A DNA stretch of 64,000 bases, from contig NC_084463.1 in the NCBI RefSeq assembly GCF_027409185.1, forward strand, positions 46,602,407-46,666,406. The letters are read 5' to 3'. The notes below the pieces were generated by a model. That model was not told the DNA's origin and did not search any database. It saw only the letters and a list, made by a program, of their open reading frames with translations. Below, one piece after another: positions 48,412-59,089 of the stretch. Source of the stretch: Cynocephalus volans. Lineage: Eukaryota; Chordata; Mammalia; Dermoptera; Cynocephalidae. The position numbers were made by a program, and so were the translations under genes. Numbering within the stretch: the first letter of the stretch is position 1; the number at the start of each line of letters is the position of its first letter.

Positions 48412-50035
48412 CACACCTTGGTTGCCTGTGATTGTGCTCAAATGCCTCCCTGAAAATCTCCCAGTCACTTGCAGGCTATCTTGGGAATTATCAGACATAT
48501 CTGCACACGTGGCTGGGGTGGGGAGCAGCAGGTTACAGACGTCCCATGAGATTCAGGGAGAAGAAAGCAGAGAGAGAACTCAAGAAAAGCCTGTCAAATG
48601 CTTTACAACTGAAGACCCACAGGTGACTCCCAGGGCCCTCTTACCTGTAACAGGAGACAAGGTGGAACAGACACTTCCCACACATGATGGAGGGCAGGTG
48701 ACGTCTCTCGGTGTGGACGACAGGTCGCCTTCGGTGGCAGACGCCTTGCAGACGGCGGAGGGCTGCCGGGAGTGGCAGGTGCTCACTCCGATCGCTTGCT
48801 GGTCTGCAGGGTGCTGAGGGGGTGGGGGCGAGAACGGTGAGTGGGAGGGAGTGTGCTGATCTTGTGGGATGGCTGCGCTCAGCTGAGGTCCGCCTGCACC
48901 GCCCTTTCCCGGCTGCCCTTGAGCACAGTGTCGCCCAGCATGGGGACTGAATGCCGCTGGGGGACATCCCCGGTCAGCGTCGCTAAGGACTGCTTGGCGA
49001 TGGGCAGCTCGGTCTCCAGCTCCTTCATCCGGTTGTCCTCGAGGTCCAGCTGGGAGCGCAGCACAGTGGCGTGGTCTGGGGCCTCCTTGCAGTGGCGCCG
49101 CAGCTCCCACTCCTCCTCGGCCAGGGCTTTGACCGCGTCCTCGCTCTCCTTGAGGTGCTGCTGGTAGCCGCAGATGAAGTCGCCGAGCTGCTCCTCGTGG
49201 CTCTCCAGCGCGGCCCACAGCTGCTGCATCTGGCTCACCAGGTCTCTCTTCTCACGCTCTAAGGGCGTTGGATCGTTTTCATGTCCTGCAAGGATTCTTT
49301 GCCGCTGGCTGCCTCCTGTTCCTTCTGGGCAGGCTGGATCCTGAGCGCCGAGGCCGAGAGGACCTCAAAGGACGTGCCGCCCTGCGACTCTCCCAGGTCC
49401 TTCGCCAGCATCTCCTTCATCTGCCGGAGAAGTCGACCTTCCTTCTGGAGGTGACACTTCTTCCCGCAAGAGCACAGGCTGGCTGCAGACGCACCGCAGG
49501 AACCGCAGTAGCCGGGCGCGGGCCGATCGCAGGGCCCCGCCGCGTGAGCGCACGACTCGGAGGCTGCCGGCCCCGGGGGAGCGCGCGGGACCTGCTCCAG
49601 CTGCGCAGGAAGGTGCCCGCTCGCCTTGTGCCCTGAGCTGGCCGATGCGCTCCCAGGTGCCGGAGTCCGCCGCCGGCGTGCCGCGTGCCGGGGAGGGGGA
49701 CGCTGCCCGCGGCGGTGCGGCAGACAACCATGGTCGGCGCCTGTGACAGTCCCGGGGTCCGCCACCGCCAGGGGGCTCAGGGGAGCACCTGCCCCGCCGC
49801 CCGCCCGGCCGCCCTCCGGTGCCGGACCAGGGCTCCCCCGCCCTCCTGACGCTGGGGGATCCGCAGCCGCCCGCCCGCCGCACGAGAGCAATTCGGCTGC
49901 GGAGCCTCTCCCGTGGGAACCGCTCCAGGCCTCGGCTCTTCTCCGCTCGCTTTTTCCGGGCTCGCGAGGGCTGGCGGCTCGGCCCGGCCCCGACCCCTGG
50001 CTTTTAGCCATTCTCATAGATGTGTAGCCGCCTCT
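48412..50035 (-). pseudogene. KAZN: Kazrin (KAZN) processed retrocopy
   Basis: Kazrin is a coiled-coil cytoskeletal/desmosome-associated protein. Reading leftwards, LLRQMKEMLAKDLGESQGG (about 49378-49436), DLVSQMQQLWAALESHEEQL, then DHATVLRSQLDLEDNRMKEL and AKQSLATLTGDVPQRHS, then CHSRQPSAV and SSTP follow the kazrin order without introns. At least two frame changes, a stop after MKTIQRP and loss of about eight codons between KALA and WELRR disable it. The GC-rich 49480-50010 part lies where the kazrin mRNA 5' region would be. Homology fades near 48650 at CAG|GTAAGAG, so the retained transcript may have been incompletely spliced at its 3' end. No poly-A tail is visible at 48411. The long minus-strand ORFs (for example 252 codons) come from GC richness. 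Confidence 0.85.
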
Positions 50036-50215
50036 TATGTGGCTTTAAGTTGATTTGTATTATTAAAATTGCTCACATTTTTATCATCCTTAAAGAAATT
50101 TTATTGACATTGTGATTATACTATCTATGGGGTACGATCTGATGCTTTGATACGTACATGTTGTGTAATAATCGGGTCACTGTGGTTATGTCTTACTCCT
50201 CTCGTGCACTTATCG
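49453..50215. repeat. Duplicated block, copy A
   Basis: These 763 bases cover the kazrin 5' part plus the junction into L1. They reappear in direct orientation at 53208-53968 with roughly a dozen differences by eye. Confidence 0.92.
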
Positions 50216-51496
50216 TTTTGGGTGGTGAAAACATACACGTATCATGTGATGTACAAAACTTAACTGTTAATCATAGTCACCCTACCGTGCCATGGAACAT
50301 CAGAACTTCTCTCTCCCTTCTTATTGAATTTTTACCCATTGGCCAACCCCTTCCTGTTCCCCCGCACCCAACTTCCCCAGTCACTGGTAACCACTGTTCT
50401 TTGTTCTGCCTCTATACTATCAACTTCTTTTTTTAAAGATTCTGCAAAGGAGTGAGGGGTCACATGCTATTTGTCTTTCTGTGTTTGGCTTCCTTCACTT
50501 AACATACTGTCCTCCAAGTTCCTCCATATTGCATTGAATGACCAGGTTTCATTCTATTTTTATGGCCGAATAATAATCCATTGTATATAAACACCACATT
50601 TTAAAATCTATTGATCCATTGGTGGCACACTTAGGTCGATTCCAGATGTTGGTTATTATAAATTGTGCTGCAGTAAACATCGGAGTGCAGATACCTGTTC
50701 AACATACCATTTCCTTTTGGTATATACCCACGAGTGGGATTGCTAGAAGAATTGTAATAATAGTTTTCATATTTTGAGGAGCCTCTCTACTGTTTTCCAT
50801 AGAGGCTGTGTTGGTTTAAACTCCCACCAACAGTGTGCAAGTGTTCGCTTTTCTCCACATCCTCATCAAAACTAGTTTTCTTTTGTCCTTTGTCTTTTCG
50901 ATAGTCGCCATTCTATCAAGAGCAAGGTGATATCTTGTTCTGATTTGCATTTCCCTGACGGTTAGTGATGTTAAGCATTTTTTTCATATGCCTGTTGGCC
51001 ACTTGTGTGTCTTCTGAGATGTACTTATTGAGAAATGCCTATTAAGATCCTTTGCCCATTTCTCAGTTGGGTCATTTGGTTTTTTGCTAAGTCCGTATGT
51101 ATTCTTGATAGTAACCCCTTGTCAGATGTACAGTTTGCAAATATGTTCCCCCATTCTGTAGACTGTCTCCTTACTCTGTTAAAAGTTTCCTTTGGTATGG
51201 GAATTCTTTTTCGATTGATATATTCCTACTTGTCTATTTTTGCTTTTATTGCTTGTGCTTTTGAAGACTTATTTTGAAAAATCACTTCCCAACCCCGTGT
51301 CGTTTCCATAGGGGATCATTTTCCCTATGTTTTCTTCCAGTAGTTTCACCAGTTTGAGTTTTACATGTAAATCTTTAATCCATTTTGATTTGATTTTTGT
51401 ATATGATGACAAGTAGGAGTATAGTCTCATTCTTCAGCATGTGGATATCCAGTTCTCCCAGCACCATTTATTAAAGAGACTTTCTTTTTCTGAATA

Positions 51497-51572
51497 TATA
51501 TATGTGTGTGTGTATATATATATATATATACACGCACACACACATATATATATACATATATATATATACATA

Positions 51573-51630
<58 letters not shown>
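51497..51630. repeat. Alternating TA/TG/CA microsatellite with hairpin potential
   Basis: TATATATGTGTGTGTGTATA runs into (TA)n, (CA)n and again (TA)n then (CA)n. The stretch is strongly self-complementary. Confidence 0.9.
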
Positions 51631-51631
<1 letters not shown>

Positions 51632-52034
51632 TGTTTTAGTCCACTTCTGTTTCTTCTCTGGAACTGGGTAACTTTTCAAAAACCGTAATTTATTGTTTAG
51701 AGTTTTATAGTCCGGGAAGACCATAGGCCATGGAACACTTATGGTGAGGGCCTTCTTTGGTGGTGGCTTTACAGCAACACAGAGGTCTCACTGGCAGAAA
51801 TGGTGGAGCAGAGAGATAGTTGCTCGTGCACTTTCTTTTTAGAGCCCTGAGAACCATGCCCATGACTACCATTTTTAATCCAGTCACTAGACATGGTCCT
51901 ACAGTCTAATCACTTCTTCAAGTCCCCACATTTTAATTACCATAATAGAATTTCCCACCCTCAACATTTACACTGGGGTTGAAATCTCATTGAAGTTAGC
52001 GGATGGGTGGGGGGGGGTGGCATTCAATCTACAG
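51631..52034 (-). mobile_element. MaLR LTR (solo), reverse orientation
   Basis: Read on the minus strand it begins TGTAGATTGAATGCC and ends in GGACTAAAACA, with CACATTTTAATTACCATAAT and CATGCCCATGACTACCATTT on the + strand. It is the same LTR family as 21390-21824 and sits in the L1. The target duplication is not clear because of the adjoining TA repeat. Confidence 0.75.
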
Positions 52035-52956
52035 CAAATATTCTTGGCGCCTTTGTCAAAGATCTGTGGTCTGTAGATGCATAAATTTATTTCTGGTCTC
52101 TCTATCCTGTTTCATTAATCTAGGTGTCTGTTTTGGTACCTGTACCATGCAGTTTTGGTTACTATAGCTTTGTGACGTATTTTAAATTCAAGTAGTATAA
52201 TGCCTCCATCTTTGTTCATTTTTCTCAGGATTGCGTTGGCTATTTGAGGGCCTTTTCTGTTTCCATATGTACTTTAGGGTTTTTTCCCCTTATTTTTGTG
52301 AGGAATATCATTGGTATTTTGATAGGTATTACATTAAACCTGTGTATCACTTTGGGTGGAATGGCCATTTTACAAAATGAATTTTTCAAAACCGTGAACA
52401 CAGGATATCTTTCCATTTATCTCAGTCCTTTTCAATATTTTCTTCAACGTTTTATAGTTTTTATTGTAGAAATCTGTCACCTCCTTAGTTAAGTTTATTT
52501 TTAAGTATATTTATGGTAGCTATTTTAAAAGGAACTCTTCTTAATTTCTTTTTCAGATAGTTCACTACTAGTATATAGAAATGCTACTTTTGTATGTTGA
52601 TTGGTATCCTGTAACTTTACTGAATTCGTTTATTAGTTCTTAATTTTGGGGGGTAGAGTCTCTTAGGGTTTCCTATATATAAGGTTATGTCATCGGCAGA
52701 AAGAAACAGTTTGACTTCCTCCCGTCCGTCTTGGGTTCTTTTTATTTCTTTCTCTTGTCTCATTGGTCTGGCTAGGACTTCCAGAATTGTGTTGAATAGA
52801 TGTGGAGAAAGTGGGTATCTTTGTCTTGTTCCTGATATGACAGGAAAGGATTTCAGCTTTTCCCCATTCAACATAACATTATCTGTAGATTTTCCATATA
52901 TGGCCCTTATTGTACTGAGGCACAAACCTTCTATGTGTAGTTTGTTAAGAACTGCT

Positions 52957-53207
52957 GTAGATCGGATGCCCCCCACCCCAACCTCACTGACCCCATTCTA
53001 ACTGTTGAGGGCGGGAGATCCTATGATGATAATTGACAGGTGGAGCCTTGAAGAGCTGAATAGATTGTAGGACCACGCCCTAGTGAATGGACTAATAATA
53101 GTGGCCCGGGGCATGGTTCTGAGGACTTTAAAAGTAGAGCACATGAGAGGTTAGTCTCTGCTCTGCTCTCTCTGCTTCTACCATATTGCAATTTGAGATG
53201 CCTGGGT
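52957..53207 (+). mobile_element. MaLR LTR, truncated by the duplicated block
   Basis: TGTAGATCGGATGCCCCCCA … GGTGGAGCCTTGAAGAGCTG … GAGATGCCTGGGTCAC. It is the LTR family of 21390-21824 but stops where the kazrin duplicate begins; the last 100 or so bases of the LTR are missing. Confidence 0.75.
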
Positions 53208-53968
53208 CACTTGTTCCCGCAAGAGCAAAGGCTGGCTGCAGACGCACCGCAGGAACGGCAGTCGCCGGGGCGCGGGCCGATCGCAGGGCCCCGCCGCGTG
53301 AGCGCACGACTCGGAGGCTGCCGGCCCCGGGGGAACGCGCGGGACCTGCTCCAGCTGCGCAGGAAGGTGCCCGCTCGCCTTGTGCCCTGAGCTGGCCGAT
53401 GCGCTCCCAGGTGCCGGAGTCCGCCGCCGGCGTGCCGCGTGCCGGGGAGGGGGACGCTGCCCGCGGCGGTGCGGCAGACAACCATGGTCGGCGCCTGTGA
53501 CAGTCCCGGGTCCGCCACCGCCAGGGGGCTCAGGGGAGCACCTGCCCCGCCGCCCGCCCGGCCGCCCTCCGGTGCCGGACCAGGGCTCCCCCGCCCTCCT
53601 GACGCTGGGGGATCCGCAGCCGCCCGCCCGCCGCACGAGAGCAATTCGGCTGCGGAGCCTCTCCCGTGGGAACCGCTCCAGGCCTCGGCTCTTCTCCGCT
53701 CGCTTTTTCCGGGCTCGCGAGGGCTGGCGGCTCGGCCCGGCCCCGACCCCTGGCTTTTAGCCATTCTCATAGATGTGTAGCCGCAGCTTATGTGGCTTTA
53801 AGTTGAGTTGTATTATTAAAATTGCTCACATTTTTATCATCCTTAAAGAAATTTTATTGACATTGTGATTATACTATCTATGGGGTACGATCTGATGCTT
53901 TGATACGTACATGTTGTGTAATAATCGGGTCACTGTGGTTATGTCTTACTCTGCTCATGCACTTATCG
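53208..53968. repeat. Duplicated block, copy B (5' kazrin retrocopy plus L1 junction)
   Basis: This is a direct-orientation copy of 49453-50215. It includes the same GC-rich kazrin-derived sequence and the same L1 junction (TTGACATTGTGATTATACTA). It lacks the rest of the retrocopy. The ORFs at 53128-53780 on both strands are shadows of it. Confidence 0.92.
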
Positions 53969-54119
53969 ACACAGGAAGAACTCTCTGCCTTCCCCTATCT
54001 TCCTAAAAGGAGAATGTAAATTCCTCCTTGTGAAGGTGTCCCCCTCTCCCACACGAGAACAATCCTGTCACCAAATGCAGAGACAGCACTGAGGCGGATC
54101 TGTGTAAATAAATCTTGTT
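53969..54119. other. Unassigned, LTR-like end
   Basis: A short segment with GTGTAAATAAATCTTGTTAA at its right; possibly the end of an LTR. Confidence 0.25.
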
Positions 54120-54566
54120 AAATGACCCTTATCTATTATGTTTCCTTATGTATTTGCCTTCCCACAATTTACCACCAAGAAGCCCAGACCTCCTCTGCTT
54201 CCCTTTGTCTAGTCACTTACCCACAATTTATCACCTGTTGTTACAGTGGCTATAAGTCCCCATGCTTTTTAGCTGTTTATGTTTTTTGGTTTTGTTTTAA
54301 CATCTGTGAAGCCCCCATGCACATTACAAAAAAACTTAGCATCAGGACGGCCAGTTATCTCGGTTGGTTAGAGCGAGGCGTTATGACACTGGTTTGGATC
54401 CCGTCACCAACCAACCACCAAAAAAGAAAAAAAAAGAAGAAAGAAAAGAAAATAAATAAAAAAACATTTAACACCAAATGAAATATATAAGGTTTTCTTC
54501 TGTTAAACTGTCTTTTGTCAGTTTAATTCACTAAGAGAGTTTAGGAAAAGGTTTTTCTCCCCTACA
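54120..54566 (+). mobile_element. ERV LTR-like fragment, split by a SINE
   Basis: CTGTGAAGCCCCCATGCACA, then (after the SINE) AAATATATAAGGTTTTC, GTCTTTTGTCAGTTTAATTC and a terminal CTCCCCTACA. It shares this 3' end pattern with 55230-55536. Confidence 0.5.
54346..54466 (+). mobile_element. tRNA-Ile-like SINE, monomer with A-rich tail
   Basis: GGCCAGTTATCTCGGTTGGT then TAGAGCG resembles tRNA-Ile with box A, and GGTTTGGATCCC is box B. The unit is followed by CCAACCAACCACC and an A-rich tail. The anticodon arm is degenerate and no acceptor stem can form, so it is a SINE and not a tRNA gene. Confidence 0.75.
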
Positions 54567-55229
54567 CCTCAGAAAAATAAATACTACAAACATAAGACTT
54601 TTCATTTGAAAGTTTATTCATATTTTTCTACACCCAGTTTTGTAAATTTCAAATAATAGTGGTTTGATTTGGAATTTGGGTTTCCATCCCTCAGGCTCAT
54701 GGGGCAATCATGGACGGAAACAAAAATAATTAAAATTAAAATCATACAAACTTCACAAAACCAAATAAGTAGAAAAGAGCTAGATATGCTGCCAGTCCCG
54801 CGCTGGCTCCATCAGGCTGTCTTGTGTGAGGCGAGACCCTGAAGTCCAAAGTCTCAGGCACTCAAGTGCTCCGCAGTCCTATGGGATGATTTTTCTATTT
54901 AATCTTCTCCAAGATCCTGCACCATCGTCCACAGCTTCCCTCTACTTTCTACAAGCACCGTGGCCAGAGCTGCTTCTGTGCACCTGCCCCACCTAATCAG
55001 GCTTCTCACACAGGGCAGAACCCCAGCAAACACCCCCAGGCACAGGGCAGATCTCAGAGCCTATCCCAGGACAGCTTCGGGTGCATGTGCTCTCAGTGTT
55101 CCTCCAGTAACCTGCGCTGTGGAGAAGACAGGGCTCTGTTACCTGCAAGCCCTGAGTAAATAGCCTTTTGCCTCTTCTCATTAGGTGGTCTCTGTTTAGT
55201 TCCACACCAGGAAAAGTGGGGGGGGGGTG
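54567..55229. other. Unassigned sequence
   Basis: No gene or named repeat was seen. The end of it may belong to the LTR that follows. Confidence 0.35.
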
Positions 55230-55536
55230 TTCTGGGGAAAGGAGCTACCCTCTGGATCTATTTGTCCTTCTGCATAACAAGACAACCTTTATTCACCCTC
55301 CTGTAACTTGTCACCACCCCCAGAAGCCCCAGCTCTATTCCTTTCTGTAGCTCATGACGCTGTACAAACTCCAGTCATCTGGCCCTTCCTTGAGTCTCAT
55401 GTTTTGCGGGACTCCTGTACCTATGAACATAATTAAAGTAGTTTTTCTCCTGTTGATCTGTCTTATGTCAATTTAATTCGTAGCCCATCCAAAGAACCCA
55501 GAAGGGAAGAGGGAAGCCATATCCCCCTCCCCTACA
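55230..55536 (+). mobile_element. ERV LTR-like 3' fragment
   Basis: CCTGTACCTATGAACATAAT, then GTCTTATGTCAATTTAATTC and a terminal CTCCCCTACA parallel the 54120-54566 fragment. No internal viral gene was seen. Confidence 0.5.
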
Positions 55537-56269
55537 GCATTAAAAAGATGAAGTAGAAAAAGATGAAGAAAAAAGTATAAGAAAAAGAAAAGAGAAACAA
55601 TACTAATGTAAGTTCTTAAAAGACCTCTAAACAGTGTTAGGATCCTGACTCAAACAAACCAACTTTTTACACACGCACCTTTTAGGTAATAGGTGAAATC
55701 TGAACAGGAATCAGAGGTCAGAAAAAAACAGGAATTACTGTCAATTGTGTTGGGTAGGCAAAGCCTTGACTATCGGTAAGACGCTAATGAAACTTCTGGA
55801 AGTGAAACTACTGATGTCTGGGATTTGCTTTTAGAAAAAGTAAACCCTTCCGTCAAGACAAAACAACAGAGCAGATGAAGAAAATGCAGTAAAATGCTCA
55901 TATGGATTGTTTATTTATGGGGTTCATTGTCCTGTTGTCTTGGGTGCAACTGCTTGAAATTATTCATTAAAGGTTTTTTCCTTGTTGCTGTTTTTTAATC
56001 CTGATTGTATTTTCTAAACTGAAGGAAACCCTCAGGCCACATTCCCCCATTGATGTAAACAGCAGAGAGTGTTCTAGGACCGGGAGGGGGGTTGGTAAAG
56101 TAGAATTAACAGCAGTTGTTCGCTCATGCAGAGAACTGTGCGCGCCCACCACCCGCACCCTCCGGGTCACACGGAATCGAAGGCCAGACCCCGTCCTCGT
56201 GTGTTTAGTGAGGAAAGACCACGGAAAAGCTCCAGCCGGGAAGCCCAGGGAAAGCCAGTCGTCTACACT
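55537..56269. other. Unassigned sequence before the minisatellites
   Basis: An A/G-rich stretch lies at 55540-55600. Base composition rises sharply in GC from about 56100. Confidence 0.4.
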
Positions 56270-56720
56270 GGGAGCCAGGCCGCCTACACCTGCAGCCAGG
56301 CCATCTACACCCAGAACTGGCCATCCACACCTGCAGCCAGGCCGTCTACACCCAGAGCCGGCCATCCACACCCGCGGCCAGGCCGTCCACACCCGGAGCC
56401 GGCCATCCGCACCTGCAGCCAGGCCGTCTACACCCAGGGCCGGCCATCCGCACCTGCAGCCAGGCCGTCTACACCCGGAGCCGGTCATCCACACCCGCGG
56501 CCAGGCCGTCTACACCCAGAGCCGGCCATCCGCACCTGCAGCCAGGCCGTCTACACCCAGAACCGGCCATCTACACCTGCAGCCAGGCCGTCTACACCCA
56601 GAGCCGGCCATCCGCACCTGCAGCCAGGCCGTCTACACCCGGAGCCGGCCATCCGCACCCGCAGCCAGGCCGTCTGCACCCGGGGCCGGCCATCCGCACC
56701 TGCAGCCAGGCCGTCCGTAC
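56270..56720. repeat. 41-bp minisatellite, about 11 units
   Basis: The unit is approximately GGCCATCCGCACCTGCAGCC plus AGGCCGTCTACACCCAGAGCC, with few variants. Because 41 is not a multiple of 3, the array is read in all three frames in turn. It stays open, producing long spurious ORFs (56126-56893 and 56199-57446). Confidence 0.93.
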
Positions 56721-56729
56721 TCGCACCCC

Positions 56730-57760
56730 CAGGAGGTGGCAGAAAGGTGCTGCTTAGCCTTCAAGGCCTTCTGCTCTCCTGCTCGCTTCCCCACACCCCA
56801 CGCGTGGCCAGAGCCTCAGTTTCCTCCTCTGTCCGCCCAACCCCAGGACTCGGGTTGGTCAGGGTTGGGGGGCGGCATTTCGGGGCTTCGTAACATCCCC
56901 CGCCCCGCCCCAGGGGACCGGACCTACCTGTCGCCTCCCCGCAGCCCGGCCTGCCCCGCCCACCGTCTCCGCCTAAGCCGGACGCCCCCTCTCTTCAACC
57001 CTGGACCCGACACCGACGATGCCCGGGAGAGTTGGGGGATCGCTACCCCCGGCGACCCGCTTCACCCTCCCAGGGGGGCACCCGCCCCTGCTCGCTGCCG
57101 CCTGTCCCCCCGACCCCCTTCACCGACCGCCCACGGGGGCGCCCTCTCCCGCCCCCTCCACAGGGACCTCCTTCCCCTCCCAATGACTCACCCCAAACAC
57201 AGCGGACAGGCTGCCGCCCCCTTTCCTCCCTTGTCCCCCAGCCCCTCCCCCACCAGCAAACCTCCTGTCCATCCCCCTGCCCAGGACAAGGCGGCCCCAC
57301 TCCTGGCTGTCCCAGGACGCCGAGGCTCCTCCACTCTCCTCCCCTCCCCCACCCTGACCCAGCTGACGCCACCAAGTCCCCCGCGGCCCGGCCATCGCCG
57401 ATCAGCCCCGGACGCCTGGCGTGGTGCGAGGGCCACCTCCCTGTGAGTACCGGCCCTGCAGGCCACCCTCCTGCGGCCTCTGGGTCAGGACCCCGGGTCC
57501 ACCCCCGCCTTCTAACGGCAGCGCCTTCCCGCCGCTCCCGGCCGTTCTGTCCCTGCAGAGGGTGATACGTGGGAACCGTGGACACTCAGGCACCCACCGC
57601 GGTCACCTGGATGAGCCCGGCATTAACAAAGGAACATCCCCGGGACCGAAGGTGACCAGGGCCCTGATGACAGCCTCTGCCCAGACTGAGTCAGACCCCC
57701 AGCTCACTGGACGCTCCCCATCCCTGGCTTCTGTCCGCGTAGACAACGTCCCCCAGCCCT
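56730..57760. promoter_or_regulatory. CpG-rich stretch, candidate CpG island
   Basis: The sequence is GC-rich with many CpG dinucleotides, in contrast to most of the window. I find no convincing first exon or core promoter. The CpGs could reflect a recent GC-rich insertion or a subtelomere-like setting rather than a promoter. Confidence 0.4.
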
Positions 57761-58019
57761 GAGGACCAGGGAGAGAGCTGACGCCAAGAGCTAGGGCGCA
57801 GGAAGCGCTGATCAAGTTCCCAGGGGACAGACTCCGAATGTGTGCAGTCCATAGACGCCATGACTTTCGGGATTGCAGAAAAATAGAGGAGGGTGGTGCT
57901 TGGAGTTTGGAAACGATTTTCAAATCCCTTTCCTAACTGGGTCCCAACAGCACCCCCGTGAAGTAGGCAGGCGAAGCTGTGGACCTCCACTGCGTGGGGT
58001 TACATATTCTAACTCCAAA
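57761..58019. other. Unassigned sequence
   Basis: A transition between the CpG-rich stretch and the TG-rich minisatellite; nothing recognised. Confidence 0.35.
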
Positions 58020-58830
58020 GGGTGCCTGTGTGCTCGCATGTGTGTGCCTGTGCATGTCTGTGTGAGTCTGTGTGTGGGCCAGTGTGTATGTGCATGCACG
58101 TTTATGTGTGTGTGTGCCTGTGCATGTCTCTGTGAGTTTGTGTGTGGGCCAGTGTGTATGTGCATGCACGTTTATGTGTGTGTGTGCCTGTGCATGTCTC
58201 TGTGAGTTTGTGTGTGGGCCAGTGTGTATGTGCATGCACGTTTATGTGTGTGTGTGCCTGTGCATGTCTGTGTGAATTCGTGTGTGGGCCAGTGTGTATG
58301 TGCATGCACGTTTATGTGTGTGTGTGCCTGTGCATGTCTCTGTGAGTTCGTGTGTGGGCCAGTGTGTATGTGCATGCACGTTTATGTGTGTGTGTGCCTG
58401 TGCATGTCTCTGTGAGTTTGTGTGTGGGCCAGTGTGTATGTGCATGCATGTTTATGTGTGTGTGCCTGTGCATGTCTGTGTGAGTCTGTGTGTGGGCCAG
58501 TGTGTATGTACATGCATGTTTATGTGTGTGTGCCTGTGCATGTCTGTGTGAGTCTGTGTGTGGGCCAGTGTGTATGTGCATGCACGTTTATGTGTGTGTG
58601 TGCCTGTGCACGTCTGTGTGAGTCTGTGTGTGGGCCAGTGTGTATGTACATGCATGTTTATGTGTGTGTGCCTGTGCATGTCTGTGTGAGTCTGTGTGTG
58701 GGCCAGTGTGTATGTACATGCATGTTTATGTGTGTGTGTGCCTGTGCATGTCTCTGTGAGTCTGTGTGTGGGCCAGTGTGTATGTGCATGCATGTTTGTG
58801 TGTGTGCCTGTGTGTGTGTTTACATGTGTT
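58020..58830. repeat. About 70-bp TG-rich minisatellite, 11-12 units
   Basis: Units share GCCTGTGCATGTCTCTGTGA, then GTGTGTGGGCCAGTGTGTAT and GTGCATGCACGTTTATG. The early units repeat every 70 bases (starts at 58072, 58142, 58212, 58282); later ones are slightly shorter. The TG-rich sequence degenerates through 58830-59090. Confidence 0.92.
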
Positions 58831-59089
58831 TCTCTGTGTACATGTGTTTGTGCATGGCTGAGTACGTCTTTGTGCATTTGCATGTATGCATATGTATGTA
58901 TATTTCTGTCTACATGTGCTTTGTAATTGTGTACATGTTGTGCATGTGTGTGCACCTGAGTTGGTGTGCTGTGTGCACATGTGTATATTTGTAAGCATGG
59001 GTGTGTTTGAGAGTACACATGTTTATGCATGCATGTGTGTGTATATGTGTTTGTCCATGTACACACGTGTATTCGTGTGTGCATGTGTC

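Larger units (their letters stand above)
50090..52956 (-). mobile_element. L1, reverse orientation, interrupted
   Basis: A reversed L1 runs from the 3' UTR (about 50090) through ORF2 to about 52956. Phrases include TTGCTAGAAGAATTGTAATA, CAGCACCATTTATTAAAGAG and ATAAGGTTATGTCATCGGCA. It is split at 51497-52034 by a microsatellite and a MaLR LTR; L1 resumes with ATATTCTTGGCGCCTTTGTC. Confidence 0.82.

Noticed and set aside
49259..50017. 252-codon minus-strand ORF as a new gene
   Set aside because: Its C-terminal third matches kazrin and the rest is GC-rich 5' sequence; the frame shifts out of kazrin at both ends, so it belongs to a retrocopy.
54346..54420. tRNA-Ile gene
   Set aside because: Boxes A and B are present but the acceptor stem and anticodon loop do not form and an A-rich tail follows; it is a SINE.
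56199..57446. 415-codon ORF on the + strand
   Set aside because: The first third is the 41-bp minisatellite read through in shifting frames and the rest is GC-rich, stop-poor DNA. No domain, no splice signals and overlapping ORFs on both strands.
56270..58830. CRISPR-like direct repeats
   Set aside because: The units are contiguous without unique spacers and the context is mammalian, so they are minisatellites.
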